Assembly: GCF_050908845.1 (NCBI RefSeq)
Contig: NZ_CP194171.1
Span: 3,038,001-3,102,000 of the forward strand
Reading direction: 5' to 3'
Source: Marinobacterium_D sp050908845
GTDB lineage: Bacteria > Pseudomonadota > Gammaproteobacteria > Pseudomonadales > Balneatricaceae
Length of the DNA: 64,000 nucleotides
Position numbers and translations under genes: made by a program. A model generated the notes under the pieces. The model saw only the letters and a program-made list of their open reading frames with translations. It made no database searches and was not told where the DNA came from. This document shows, one piece after another, positions 8,597 to 17,394 of the stretch (position 1 is its first letter; every line of letters begins with the position of its first letter).

Positions 8597-9520
8597 ATGA
8601 AGAGTGACGAAGCCCGATTCGCCGGTGTACTGGAGTTTGTGGAGACTCTGCGCACCGGATCCTTTACCGCCGCCGGTGCGCGCCTGGGCCTGACCGGCTC
8701 GGCGGTGGGAAAAAGCGTGACCCGGCTGGAGCAGCGCCTGGGTACCAAGATGCTCCATCGCACCACCCGCAGCCTGACACCAACCCAGGAGGGACAGCGA
8801 ATGTTCGAGGGCTGGGTGGCGATTCTGGATGAGATAGATGCGCTGGAACAGGGTCTGGTGGCTGGCAGCGGATCGGTATCGGGCCGGATGAATATCCACC
8901 TGCCGGCGGCCTTTGGGCGTCGTCATGTGATGCCGCTGCTGTCACGCCTGGCGAAGGAATACCCGCAACTGGAGCTGTCGGTAAGTTTTACCGAGCGGCG
9001 CATCAACCTGATCAATGAGGGTGTGGATCTGGTGGTGCGCATCGGCGCTCTGGAAGATGACGCCGATCTGGTCGCCCGCCGACTGGGTCAACAACGGCTG
9101 GTGATCTGTGCCAGCCCCGAGTATCTGGAACGTTACGGCACACCACAAACCCCGGCGGAACTGACTGAACACGACTGCATTATCGGCAGCCGGCGCAACA
9201 ATCAGCCCGCCTGGCTATTGAAAGACGCCAAGGGGCAGCTGTTCTCGCAGGTTATTCGTGCACGCTTTGACTACAGCGATGGCGATGCCATGGTGCTGGG
9301 CACTCTGGATGGGCTGGGGCTGTCGCAGCTGCCGACCTGGCTGGTGCATGATCATATTCAGCGCGGCGAGCTGGTCACAGTACTGGATAATCACGCCGGC
9401 GCCGAGATGCCGATCCATGCGGTCTGGCCCCGCTCCCGCTATCTGCAGCCACGCCAGCGTGTGGTGATCGACAGGCTGATCGAAGAATCCAGGCAACCCG
9501 GCTCAATTTACCAGCTGTAA
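8597..9520 (+). CDS. LysR-family transcriptional regulator
   Basis: The protein has 307 residues. The N-terminal winged helix-turn-helix is seen in FVETLRTGSFTAAGARLGL and SAVGKSVTRLEQRLG. The substrate-binding half starts near residue 90 (RMNIHLPAAFGRRHVMPLL) and ends with PRSRYLQPRQRVVIDRLIEE, the usual CrgA/DsdC-like tail. It is divergent from the NTF2-like gene at 8461 (135 bp between starts) and probably controls that pair. The inducer is unknown. Confidence 0.92.
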   Translation: MKSDEARFAGVLEFVETLRTGSFTAAGARLGLTGSAVGKSVTRLEQRLGTKMLHRTTRSLTPTQEGQRMFEGWVAILDEIDALEQGLVAGSGSVSGRMNIHLPAAFGRRHVMPLLSRLAKEYPQLELSVSFTERRINLINEGVDLVVRIGALEDDADLVARRLGQQRLVICASPEYLERYGTPQTPAELTEHDCIIGSRRNNQPAWLLKDAKGQLFSQVIRARFDYSDGDAMVLGTLDGLGLSQLPTWLVHDHIQRGELVTVLDNHAGAEMPIHAVWPRSRYLQPRQRVVIDRLIEESRQPGSIYQL

Positions 9521-9541
9521 GGCCCAGGGCTTGCGTGCACT

Positions 9542-10054
9542 TCAGAAGGCGTTGCGTTCGAGTACTTGCGGCAACCAGATCAGATCGGTTACGCCGACAT
9601 CGAGCCCCGCTTGCGTCAGCAGCGTTGTCAGCTGGCCCCGGTGGTGGGTTTGATGATTAAAGAAGTGACTCACCGCCAACCACATCTCCAGGCGTCGCGG
9701 TGCCGGATTGACCAGGCTCTGATATTCCAGCCTGCCCTCGAGCAGTTCATCAGTCAGCGATCCGGCCCAGTCGATAATCGCCTGATCGGTGCGCTCCCGG
9801 TCGCCTTTCAGTGCGGCAAAATCTGCGTGCAGTTCGGCATCAAGTCCCGCCACTACATAAGGCTCATCGGTAAAGCGCCCCATCCAGATTTTATCCGCCA
9901 GCAGAATGTGGTTCAGGGTAGCGTGGATCGATTTGAAAAACGCCTGGCGGTCCTGCTTTCTGTCAGCATCTGACATCTCCTCACAGAGGGCGAAAATGCG
10001 CTGATTCATCCACTGGTTGTACGCGGCCATATCTCTGGCCTGTGCTGCACGCAT
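9542..10054 (-). CDS. DinB-family metal-dependent four-helix protein
   Basis: The 170-residue protein carries the DinB/YfiT-type metal-binding histidines: HATLNHILLADKIWM near residue 45, and HFFNHQTHHRGQLTTLL near residue 135. The spacing and length fit the DinB superfamily, a four-helix bundle binding Ni or Zn. The family includes thiol transferases and uncharacterised damage-induced proteins. The start is ATG 10054, with AAGGAA upstream. It appears to be a single-gene unit, and the function is not assigned. Confidence 0.85.
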   Translation of the reverse strand: MRAAQARDMAAYNQWMNQRIFALCEEMSDADRKQDRQAFFKSIHATLNHILLADKIWMGRFTDEPYVVAGLDAELHADFAALKGDRERTDQAIIDWAGSLTDELLEGRLEYQSLVNPAPRRLEMWLAVSHFFNHQTHHRGQLTTLLTQAGLDVGVTDLIWLPQVLERNAF

Positions 10055-10123
10055 GATAGTTCCTTGAAGTTGTTTTACCCGGTGAGCGTTAACGCTTCCA
10101 ATCGCACTCAGGCTTGTCGGGCA

Positions 10124-10510
10124 CTATACAGCAGGCCGCGCATAACTCACCGTCAGGATCTCCCAGACAACCCCATCCGCATCCCAATAAATATTACGGC
10201 CGCCGTTACGCTCATTAACCGTCATATCCACCGGCCCAAGAGGCGAACTTCGATAAGCTATGCCAGCATCAACGATCCGGGTGAAGATCGCATCGAACGC
10301 CACCTCACTGACACGGAAACAGTAGTGCTGCACAGGCAGCTGTCTATCGGTTTCGTCGAATTCGAGAGTCAGACCCTCATTGACATAAACGGGTGTAAAT
10401 CGGCCGGTGACTGTCTCGCCCCAGGGAACATCCAGAAGCTGCGCCAGCCGCCTGGCCGCGGCCGTTTTGTCACGCACCGATACGATCGCATGATCCAGTT
10501 GAACACTCAT
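10124..10510 (-). CDS. VOC-family (glyoxalase-like) protein
   Basis: The 128-residue protein is one vicinal-oxygen-chelate domain. The first strand SVQLDHAIVSVRD supplies a His ligand, LTLEFDE supplies an acidic residue, YCFRVSE carries a central segment, and NGGRNIYWDADGVVWEILT ends the fold. I chose ATG 10510 because AGGAGG lies upstream. The family ranges from glyoxalases to antibiotic-binding proteins and dioxygenases, and nothing specific points to one of them. It is transcribed toward the DinB gene with about 70 bp between them. Confidence 0.82.
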   Translation of the reverse strand: MSVQLDHAIVSVRDKTAAARRLAQLLDVPWGETVTGRFTPVYVNEGLTLEFDETDRQLPVQHYCFRVSEVAFDAIFTRIVDAGIAYRSSPLGPVDMTVNERNGGRNIYWDADGVVWEILTVSYARPAV

Positions 10511-10593
10511 CAACCTGGCCTCCTTGATACTCCGCTGAGTAAAGGATAGCCGTAACAGCGCTTCCGGCTTCTGCGCCTGATTTGGATTTTCGC

Positions 10594-10890
10594 CTACTCG
10601 CCAACCTCATGGCCTGCATTCAGCCTCGCGATGCGCTTGCGCTCCCGCTCTTTTGCGCGGCAGTCACGGCAGCGGACCGCTCCGGCGAAAAAATAGCCAC
10701 CGACCTCTTCATACCACCATTTCTGCTGCTGCGCCGTCCATGTCTGATGCACCCCGCAATCCTGGCAGTCGAACTCAATATCGTAGTAATACTCGGGAGC
10801 TGAAGAGTAGGTATTCCCCATATTAAGCCGGGAGGGATCCACCGGCAGACGATCCGCCCGTTTATGCTTTGATCTCGTTTTTCGACTCAT
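10594..10890 (-). CDS. Zinc-ribbon domain protein
   Basis: The 98-residue protein has a treble-clef-like zinc ribbon: CQDC near residue 43 and CRDC near residue 76, separated by WTAQQQKWWYEEVGGYFF. This matches a family annotated only as probable zinc-ribbon domain. The N-terminus is very basic (MSRKTRSKHKRADRLP), and the C-terminal ERERKRIARLN is also basic, so nucleic-acid contact is possible. No partner gene is evident. The 190 bp beyond its start toward 11078 hold no gene. Confidence 0.8.
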   Translation of the reverse strand: MSRKTRSKHKRADRLPVDPSRLNMGNTYSSAPEYYYDIEFDCQDCGVHQTWTAQQQKWWYEEVGGYFFAGAVRCRDCRAKERERKRIARLNAGHEVGE

Positions 10891-11077
10891 TACACGCCGG
10901 ACCTTTCAACCTGGGGACGACATTATGCAAGGGGGAAAGCCTGGTTCAAATCAAACCAAGCGCACACATAATACTGATATAAAAGGCGTTTTACTTGAAA
11001 AAACGATACAGATAGCAGTGATAGCAATTTAACGCAGGCGTAGCCAGTTAACCCTTCGGTCGGTTCTACTCGCGCAT

Positions 11078-12793
11078 TCAGCCACTGAAATACTGCACCA
11101 CGTCTGCTGCCGATAACGGTCTGCTGAACCAGTATCCCTGGGCATAATCGATATCAAGATCCTTGCAGAACCTGGCCTGCCGCTCTGTCTCTATGCCCTC
11201 GACGACAATATCCAGCTTGAGGGTATGGCCGACATTAACGATCGCTTCCAGAAGTGCACCATCCAACTCGTTTTCCGGTGCTTCGACAACAAAGGCCCGG
11301 TCGATTTTCAAATTGGTGATGGGGAATAGCTTGAGGTAATTCAGCGAAGAGTAGCCGGTGCCGAAATCATCGATCGATATTTCAACACCCTTCGCCCGCT
11401 GGGCTCTAAGGCCATCGAGCATGCGGTCGTTGGATTTGATCAGAACGTGCTCCGTAAGCTCTATACCCAGATCTTGCGGGGCAAGATCATAGCGGGCTCT
11501 GTATTGCTCCAGCGTCTCAAAGAAATCAGCCTGCTCCAGCTGTTTGCCGGACACGTTAATATCAACGCGGATATCAAACCCCGCCTGTTTCCACGCCCTG
11601 ACCTGGGCACAGGCCTGGTCCATTACCCACTCGCCAATCAGAACAATTAGGTCGGAACGCTCGGCAATAGGAATAAAAATGTCCGGCGCCGCCCCCTGGC
11701 CGCCATCCTGCGGATACCACCTCAGCAACGCCTCGCAGGAGAGCACCCGCCTGCTGGTCATATCAAACTGAGGCTGGTAAACCAGCTCGAACTCGCCCTT
11801 ATCAAGGGACTGGCGTAACCCGGTCGAGATCTCACGCTGCGCCTGCAGTTGTCGGCTGAGCTCATCGGTGAACAGATGGCGCCGGTTCCTGCCGCTCTCT
11901 TTGGCAAAGTACATGGCGGCATCGGCCTGCTTGAGCAGGGTTTCCGGCTCATCACCATCGGCGGGGTAAAGGCTGATGCCGATGCTGGCGGTGATATACA
12001 CATTCTCGCTATCCAGCGCGAAACTTTCGCGGAACAGACCAAGCACCTTATCCGCCACAGCGGTGGATCCATCCGCGGAGTCAACGTCGGGAAGCACCAG
12101 CACAAACTCATCGCCACCAAAACGGGCAAGAATGTTTTTGTTGCTCAAGTTGGCTTTCAGTCGCTGCGCTACTGCGGTAAGCAGTCGATCACCCCAGGTA
12201 TGCCCGAGGGTATCGTTAACCTCCTTGAACATATCCAGATCGATAAACAGGATGGCAAATTTGCCCTGCTCCGCCTGCCTTTGACAGATCAGCCTTGCCA
12301 GCTCAACGGCAAGATAGCGACGGTTTGCCAGGCCGGTCAGCGCGTCGGTGATTGCCAGCGCCTTCAGCTCCTCGCGAGCCGCGTACTGCTCGCGCAAATC
12401 CACATCGACACAGAACATCTCCGGGGAGGCGGTGTGCTCCTTCAGCATCACGTGGGATGAAAACACCGGAACCGGGTATCCCTCCTTGTGTTTCAGCAGC
12501 AGCTCTGCAGAAGGTATCGAGATCCCCTTGTCCACCCAGTCAGCGTGCATCCTGATAACCTCGGCTGCCATCTCCTGGGGGATAATCAGGTCTTCAAGCT
12601 TGCGCCCGATAGCCTCCTCTTTTTCATAGCCATAGAGTTCAACGCTGGACTGGTTCCAGTAGATGACCCGACGCTCCTTGTCGTAGCCCTGAACCGAGAC
12701 TTTCGGCAGCCTATCGATCAATTGCAGAAACAACCGCTCATCCGAGTCATCACTCTTTACCGGTGCTCTGCGATTCATCTCTTCTGGTTCCAT
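11078..12793 (-). CDS. PAS-GGDEF-EAL cyclic-di-GMP signalling protein
   Basis: The 571-residue cytoplasmic protein has no clear membrane segment. A PAS sensor spans about residues 20-135 (LPKVSVQGYDKERRVIYWNQ). A GGDEF domain spans about 145-305, with the intact active-site motif ARFGGDEFVLVLP. An EAL domain spans about 320-565, with CEALLRW, the Asn/Glu region and DDFGTGYSSLNYL intact. It could both make and degrade cyclic di-GMP, and the direction cannot be read from sequence. The start is ATG 12793, preceded by a GGAGG-type site. It is transcribed alone. Confidence 0.92.
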   Translation of the reverse strand: MEPEEMNRRAPVKSDDSDERLFLQLIDRLPKVSVQGYDKERRVIYWNQSSVELYGYEKEEAIGRKLEDLIIPQEMAAEVIRMHADWVDKGISIPSAELLLKHKEGYPVPVFSSHVMLKEHTASPEMFCVDVDLREQYAAREELKALAITDALTGLANRRYLAVELARLICQRQAEQGKFAILFIDLDMFKEVNDTLGHTWGDRLLTAVAQRLKANLSNKNILARFGGDEFVLVLPDVDSADGSTAVADKVLGLFRESFALDSENVYITASIGISLYPADGDEPETLLKQADAAMYFAKESGRNRRHLFTDELSRQLQAQREISTGLRQSLDKGEFELVYQPQFDMTSRRVLSCEALLRWYPQDGGQGAAPDIFIPIAERSDLIVLIGEWVMDQACAQVRAWKQAGFDIRVDINVSGKQLEQADFFETLEQYRARYDLAPQDLGIELTEHVLIKSNDRMLDGLRAQRAKGVEISIDDFGTGYSSLNYLKLFPITNLKIDRAFVVEAPENELDGALLEAIVNVGHTLKLDIVVEGIETERQARFCKDLDIDYAQGYWFSRPLSAADVVQYFSG

Positions 12794-13183
12794 ATCGCCG
12801 CCTCCACTCCTTAGCGCTTTAACCCGGTCCGACGCAGGTTCAACCTAGCAGATAACGCCCAGTGATCGAGTTCAACATGCAGATCCTTTACTCACACAAG
12901 GTAAAATTAGCACTTATAGCGCTGTTCGATTTTCTCCAGTCCTACCTATCCCTATCCGGACCGGCGCAGTAGCCCTGACACGGGCGCTCAGAACGAGGGG
13001 AAAATGCACGTTTCTGCCACCGCCAGCCTTCAACAACATCACTGACGCCCGCGAAGACTAAGGTCGCCAAGCCCCATCAGCTGTGCAGCGCAAACGGACG
13101 ATTGCAGATCAGCGGGAAGAAGCAGATGATGTGGCCTCTGAAAACTTCATTGATACTTACTTGAACAAGCATCGACTAGCAGT
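12794..13183. other. Intergenic region without a recognisable gene
   Basis: About 390 bp lie between the divergent cyclic-di-GMP gene and the tail-anchored unknown gene. I see no RNA gene, repeat or conserved frame here. It presumably holds both promoters. Confidence 0.6.
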
Positions 13184-13861
13184 ATGGAAATAAAATACCT
13201 GGATCTTTTCAAAAAATATTATCGGCATTCGACTCACTCCGGTCAGAGACTCGAGACGGGCTTCTCGCTCGCGACTGAGGGCCAGGTCCAGATCGGTAAT
13301 AGTTACTTCGATATACGCTGCGGGTTGAATGATGGCTATTTCAAGTTTTCAATCAGCGAGGACGGCTACACCCTGTCGCTGTCCAATGCCCATAAGACGA
13401 TTTCAAAAGGACCAGGACTGGTGCGCTTCGTCGAGCGCCTGTACGGCATCGGCGATAAATTCCAAAAGCTTTACGCCGATATCACAGATCATGAGTCCGT
13501 GGCTCTGGAGTGGGTCTGGATCAACCTGCCCGACTGCAAGCTGGGCCTCTACCTCTATAAAGGCACCTTTGGACTGGACATACGCTACGATGATTACCCC
13601 AGGTTAAAAATGGAGCTGGGCGCATTCACTGAGGAAAACATCGAGCTCTTTGACCAGCAGGTAAAGCAGCAGATTGAAGCCTTCTGTAAAGCGTATGTGC
13701 GCGCCATTGGCCTGACTGAAGCGCAGCCTGAAGCGCCGAAAGAAACGAGTGCGGCAGTTGCCGAAACATCGCGGCCCCTGGTATCAGGTAAGGCAGTGAT
13801 GAGCACCGGTGTGGTTTCTGCACTGATTATTTCAGCGACGCTGGTTTATCTTTTCCGCTAG
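13184..13861 (+). CDS. Hypothetical protein with a C-terminal membrane anchor
   Basis: The 225-residue protein is not recognised. The soluble part is rich in aromatic and charged residues (MEIKYLDLFKKYYRHSTHSG, LEWVWINLPDCKLGLYLYKG). An Ala/Pro/Glu-rich linker follows at about 180-200. A single hydrophobic helix at the extreme C-terminus (VMSTGVVSALIISATLVYLF) ends with Arg. This is a tail-anchored layout with the bulk in the cytoplasm. The start is ATG 13184 with only a weak upstream ribosome site. The gene stands alone. Confidence 0.65.
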   Translation: MEIKYLDLFKKYYRHSTHSGQRLETGFSLATEGQVQIGNSYFDIRCGLNDGYFKFSISEDGYTLSLSNAHKTISKGPGLVRFVERLYGIGDKFQKLYADITDHESVALEWVWINLPDCKLGLYLYKGTFGLDIRYDDYPRLKMELGAFTEENIELFDQQVKQQIEAFCKAYVRAIGLTEAQPEAPKETSAAVAETSRPLVSGKAVMSTGVVSALIISATLVYLFR

Positions 13862-14043
13862 CCTGACGACGCAGCTCGATCTGGCTGCACGGTGAAGCCC
13901 CCTAGCCCAGTGGCTGCGCGGGCTGGCGTTCGGGATCAAGCCAAAAGGCCAGGAGTGAAAACGGCCACAAACCGAAGGGGCTGTCAGTCCAAACAGCTGG
14001 CAGCCCAAAGCCCTGCTAACCCGAAGAGATCACAGCGCCGGGC

Positions 14044-14541
14044 TCAGCGGGAAGGTATAGTCGCCGGGTCCCAGTGCTCATCCGCTTTACCATCGACAAA
14101 ACGCCAGGTATCAAACCAGGTTGTGGTATAGGTCTCGCCCTCTTTGGTCGGATGCGGATAGGTTCGCGGCATCATCACCGTGACCAGATCATCCTCCGCC
14201 ATCACGGCCACCACTGGAGTCCTCAGCTGACCACAGCTCTCCGCAGGCTCGCGCTTGAGTACTTCCGTAAAGTAATAGACCACACCCTCCACGCCCGATG
14301 CCGCGTTGGGGTTATGCTGGATGTAGCGCTCGGTCAGCCACTCCCGCGCCCTGCCCCACTGATTGCACTGCAGCAGCTCACGCATGATATGCAGCGCCGC
14401 CTGCTTGTTCCGGTGCAGTACCGGATCCTCATCGACAAACAGCGATTCCGGGTTGGGCACACCCACCACCGGTTCCTGAGCCTGAAGCGAACCGCTGAGT
14501 GCGATCAGCGCAACGGAAATAATCCTTGTGACAGCTTTCAT
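14044..14541 (-). CDS. Exported SnoaL-like protein
   Basis: The 165-residue protein starts with a Sec signal peptide (MKAVTRIISVALIALSGSLQ-AQ). The mature part is an NTF2-like fold: AALHIMRELLQCNQWGRARE, YIQHNPNAASGVEGVVYYF, and a C-terminal WFDTWRFVDGKADEHWD. This pattern resembles the group annotated as predicted SnoaL-like aldol-condensation enzymes, here periplasmic. Substrate and role are unknown. It follows the lipoprotein gene at 14774-15208 on the same strand, but a terminator lies between them, so it is probably a separate unit. Confidence 0.8.
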   Translation of the reverse strand: MKAVTRIISVALIALSGSLQAQEPVVGVPNPESLFVDEDPVLHRNKQAALHIMRELLQCNQWGRAREWLTERYIQHNPNAASGVEGVVYYFTEVLKREPAESCGQLRTPVVAVMAEDDLVTVMMPRTYPHPTKEGETYTTTWFDTWRFVDGKADEHWDPATIPSR

Positions 14542-14647
14542 CTGGGCAACCTTCTCTTACATCCTTTAAGTACCGGCCCGGAAGCTGAACTTCAGGCCGG
14601 TGGTCAGATGAAAGATACTACAGATAGAGGGAAAAGCAGGGACATAA

Positions 14648-14684
14648 ACAAAAACGCCGCCCCACAGCATGTGGAACGGCGTTT
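14648..14684 (-). terminator. Rho-independent terminator after the YbaY-like gene
   Basis: On the minus strand an imperfect stem (AAACGCCG...CGGCGTTT with an inner CCACA/TGTGG pair) is followed by TTTTTGTTT. It sits about 90 bp downstream of the stop at 14774. Confidence 0.85.
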
Positions 14685-14773
14685 GGGCTGGATGACCAAG
14701 CCAGTCAGTCGAAAGCGTTGTATCGAACAAGTCAGCGCCGCGTTGCGGCATCAACCTGGCCTGTTTACCTCGA

Positions 14774-15208
14774 TTACTGCTTCACCACCAGGATGCGCAC
14801 CGGCTCACCTGCCTCACCGGCAAAGGGATCGATATGTTCGGTGCTGGTGAACAGCAACTTGCCGTTATATTCGATTCGCGCCCTCAACCCGTAACGCATA
14901 CGCTCGTCAATGGCTGAGGGGTCGTATACCAGCCTGAACGTCAAAGGCCCCGCCCCATCGACGATATGGGTGTAGTCAGTGATGACCTTGGCAGGTGCAT
15001 CCATACGCGACTGATCTTCCAGCGTCACGCGGACTTCCGCGCCCGGCGGCAAGGCGATGCGCTCGCGATACCAGACTTCGCCGGTAATGACCCGCATCAG
15101 CGAGTTGTCAGCTTTCTGCGTTGGCTCAGTCATCGTTCCCTCCATACTGCTGCACGCCGTCAGAAACATCACACACATACCCAGTAACCAATTTCTGGTT
15201 CGAATCAT
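14774..15208 (-). CDS. YbaY-family lipoprotein
   Basis: The 144-residue protein has a lipoprotein signal ending in the lipobox FLTAC, so Cys about 18 becomes the lipidated N-terminus. The mature domain (VITGEVWYRERIALPPGAEV, EDQSRMDAPAKVI, SAIDERMRYGLRARIEYNGK) matches YbaY-type type III secretion pilotin-like/META-like lipoproteins. I chose ATG 15208 with AGGAGG upstream; a GTG three codons earlier overlaps that site. It is an envelope protein of unknown biochemical role with its own terminator at 14648-14684. Confidence 0.85.
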   Translation of the reverse strand: MIRTRNWLLGMCVMFLTACSSMEGTMTEPTQKADNSLMRVITGEVWYRERIALPPGAEVRVTLEDQSRMDAPAKVITDYTHIVDGAGPLTFRLVYDPSAIDERMRYGLRARIEYNGKLLFTSTEHIDPFAGEAGEPVRILVVKQ

Positions 15209-15474
15209 GGTTTCCACCCTCCTTGAGACAATCCATCTGGCAGATACCTGAAAGCAGGTACCTTAAAACACCGTTAGCCTAATGCTGATCCTAAGATAGC
15301 GGCTCCACTGATAAAATGCTCCCCTTCTCTCTGATTCCGCAAACACGGGGTTCAGGCGCCGTAAAGAGACGACTGACCGGCGCGGATGCATACGAACAAG
15401 ACTGCGGAGCGTTTTACTCTCCCCTGAACGCCTGGATCCTCGAACACGAATTACTCCAGACTTCTCACAACAGC

Positions 15475-15522
15475 AGTCGCTACAGTGGTCACAACGCCGG
15501 TCGCAACACGGGTCGCAACAAC
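15475..15522. repeat. Four imperfect 12-bp tandem repeats
   Basis: The units AGTCGCTACAGT, GGTCACAACGCC, GGTCGCAACACG and GGTCGCAACAAC sit back to back about 110 bp upstream of the CobW-type gene. On the minus strand they read as a Cys-rich run (CCCDPCCDRRCDHC). No known site matches the unit. Confidence 0.7.
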
Positions 15523-15526
15523 AATA

Positions 15527-15539
15527 GTTATAAAGTAAC
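15527..15539. promoter_or_regulatory. Candidate Zur-type operator (GTTATAAAGTAAC)
   Basis: This is a near-palindrome GTTAT-AAA-GTAAC, about 96 bp upstream of the COG0523 gene start. Zinc-repressed COG0523 genes in related bacteria commonly carry a Zur box with GTTAT...ATAAC half-sites. The match is short and could be chance. Confidence 0.4.
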
Positions 15540-15634
15540 ATTCCGGCCAAACCTAAGGTGTGATCACTCTGCTGTTACGCACCCGTAATCCCAAACAGCT
15601 TTATCCAAAAGCTTTCCCAAACTTAAGAGTCGCT

Positions 15635-16681
15635 ATGAACGAGCAACCCAGAGCCATCCCGACCAATATCATCACCGGATTCCTTGGTGTCGGCAAAACC
15701 ACCTCGATCAACTCCCTGCTGGCCAACAAGCCGGAGGGCGAATCCTGGGCGGTGCTGGTGAACGAGTTTGGTCAGGTCGGTATCGACCAGGAGATGATGC
15801 CCGATCAAGAGGGGCTGCACGTTCAGGAACTGGCTGGAGGCTGCATCTGCTGCGCGATGGGACCCACCCTGCATATAACGGTGAAGAATCTGATTGAGCA
15901 GGCCAAGCCTGACCGTCTCATCATTGAGCCCACCGGCATAGGACATCCTGAAGGCATTATCGACACCCTGATGGGGCGTACGTTCAAGGACAAGCTCGAC
16001 CTGCGGGCAACCATCTGTCTGCTGGACCCGCGTTTGCTGGGTCAGGAAGAGGTGATCAACGATGAAACCTTCCATGACCAGCTCAACCTGGCCGATGTGG
16101 TGCTGATTAACAAATGTGACCTGGCGGACGCTGAACAGGTCGAAGTCGCCGAAACCAGTCTTGGCAATATGTTCCCGCCCAAGCAGCATATCGGCCGTAT
16201 TACCCGAGGCGTGATCGAGCCTGCCCTGCTGGATCTGGTGCGCAACGGCCAGCTTAAGGCTCAGTTCCCTAATTCACATGAGCACGACCATCATCACGAC
16301 CATGACCACCATCATGATCATGACCACTCGAATGACGCTGCTTCAGATAATGCGTCAGAAACCATGCCCGAGCCGGGCCAGCCGATTCGAAAGATTGGCA
16401 ACGGCAGTGGGCGCTTCAGCTGCGGCTGGATCTTTCACCGGGACGACTGCTTCGACTACTGGGCACTGGAAGAGATTCTGAATGGTCTGGAAGGGATCAA
16501 CCGCATTAAAGGCGTGATCCGCATCGGCACGGCCTGGGTGTTCTACAACCGGGTTCAAGACGAACACGACTTCGATAAGGTCGCCTACCGCCGCGACAGT
16601 CGCATCGAAATCATCAGTCCAAGGGAGTTGGACTGGGAACAGATCGAACGGGATATGCTGGGCTGTCAGATTAAAGGCTGA
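15635..16681 (+). CDS. CobW/COG0523-family GTPase metallochaperone
   Basis: The 348-residue protein has a Walker A loop (GFLGVGKTTSINSLL, residues 15-29) and the family's metal-binding CxCC motif in GGCICC near residue 70. It also has the Walker B-like IEPTGIGHP and the base-specificity motif NKCD near residue 158. A His/Asp-rich linker (about residues 216-234) separates the GTPase domain from the CobW C-terminal domain. I chose ATG 15635 because homologues begin just before the P-loop. The family moves Zn or Co using GTP. An upstream Zur-like site supports a zinc role. A plus-strand terminator follows. Confidence 0.9.
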   Translation: MNEQPRAIPTNIITGFLGVGKTTSINSLLANKPEGESWAVLVNEFGQVGIDQEMMPDQEGLHVQELAGGCICCAMGPTLHITVKNLIEQAKPDRLIIEPTGIGHPEGIIDTLMGRTFKDKLDLRATICLLDPRLLGQEEVINDETFHDQLNLADVVLINKCDLADAEQVEVAETSLGNMFPPKQHIGRITRGVIEPALLDLVRNGQLKAQFPNSHEHDHHHDHDHHHDHDHSNDAASDNASETMPEPGQPIRKIGNGSGRFSCGWIFHRDDCFDYWALEEILNGLEGINRIKGVIRIGTAWVFYNRVQDEHDFDKVAYRRDSRIEIISPRELDWEQIERDMLGCQIKG

Positions 16682-16726
16682 TCGTTTTCATTCAGATGGC
16701 CCGGGAATAAATACTTGGGCCTTATC

Positions 16727-16775
16727 ACAACCTCCCACTACCCTCCTCTTTCAGGGCTAGGGGAGGTTGTTTTTA
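16727..16775 (+). terminator. Terminator of the CobW-type gene
   Basis: ACAACCTCCC pairs with GGGAGGTTGT and is followed by TTTTT. It overlaps the 3-prime end of the convergent gene at 16738, whose last residues (TTSPSPERGG) are encoded by the hairpin. Confidence 0.75.
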
Positions 16776-17313
16776 GATTGGCCCGCCGCAGCCGCTCCCG
16801 CTCGGTCATTTCCTCCAGGCGCTCCTCAAGCGAGTTCAAACCAAGCCGTGCCCGGCGCTCATTAACCCCGGCAGCACCCTCAATCGGGAACGGCGTTGGC
16901 CAGCCACTTTCATCGACATCAAACTGGGTGCCATAGTGCTGGGGTTTGCCAGCTAAGGTACACACCCGATCCTGAAGGAATGCCAGTTGCCAGCCCTCTG
17001 CATCCTCCCTGACAACGGCCTCTTCGAGCAGACCGACACACTCCGCCATGAACTCAAGGTCTGAAACCGCATGCTGAGCGATCAGCCAGGCCGCTTTGGC
17101 CGCCTCTTCGCCAACCAAAGAAATGCCGGGCCAGCCGTGTACGCCGACCACCGCTTTCAGCCGGGCTGCATTAGCCTCATGCAGGGCTCTCATCCCGGGA
17201 TGATAAGAATCAGAAGGTAGCTCTCCGGAATCAAAGAGCTGCTGTAATAACCGCTGATCTTCCGTCATCATCGAGATCAGCTCATCCGCAAGATTCTGGT
17301 TCATGGGCTCCAT
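16738..17313 (-). CDS. DUF6624-like conserved hypothetical protein
   Basis: The protein is about 191 residues and mostly helical. A central block, ALHEANAARLKAVVGVHGWP, followed by GEEAAKAAWLIAQHA, LEFMAECVGLLEEAV and YLQ-type pattern (AFLQDRVCTLAGKPQHYGTQ) is typical of a family known by the GWP..S..G....A.WLI.QH..D motif (DUF6624, from memory). The start is uncertain: ATG 17313 or ATG 17304 are both possible, and neither has a good ribosome site. The last ten residues derive from the terminator hairpin of the convergent gene. No function is known. Confidence 0.7.
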   Translation of the reverse strand: MEPMNQNLADELISMMTEDQRLLQQLFDSGELPSDSYHPGMRALHEANAARLKAVVGVHGWPGISLVGEEAAKAAWLIAQHAVSDLEFMAECVGLLEEAVVREDAEGWQLAFLQDRVCTLAGKPQHYGTQFDVDESGWPTPFPIEGAAGVNERRARLGLNSLEERLEEMTERERLRRANLKTTSPSPERGG

Positions 17314-17394
17314 GCCGGTTAACGTATTAATTAAAGCGTACTGTCTTTGCGCGTCGGTTTTACTGATTTTCCAGGCTCGCAAACCAGCATGACC

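Noticed and set aside
15263..15550. Cysteine-rich 95-codon minus-strand frame as a metallothionein-like gene
   Set aside because: The cysteines come from four 12-bp repeats and the rest of the frame is not protein-like. It is kept only as a finding.
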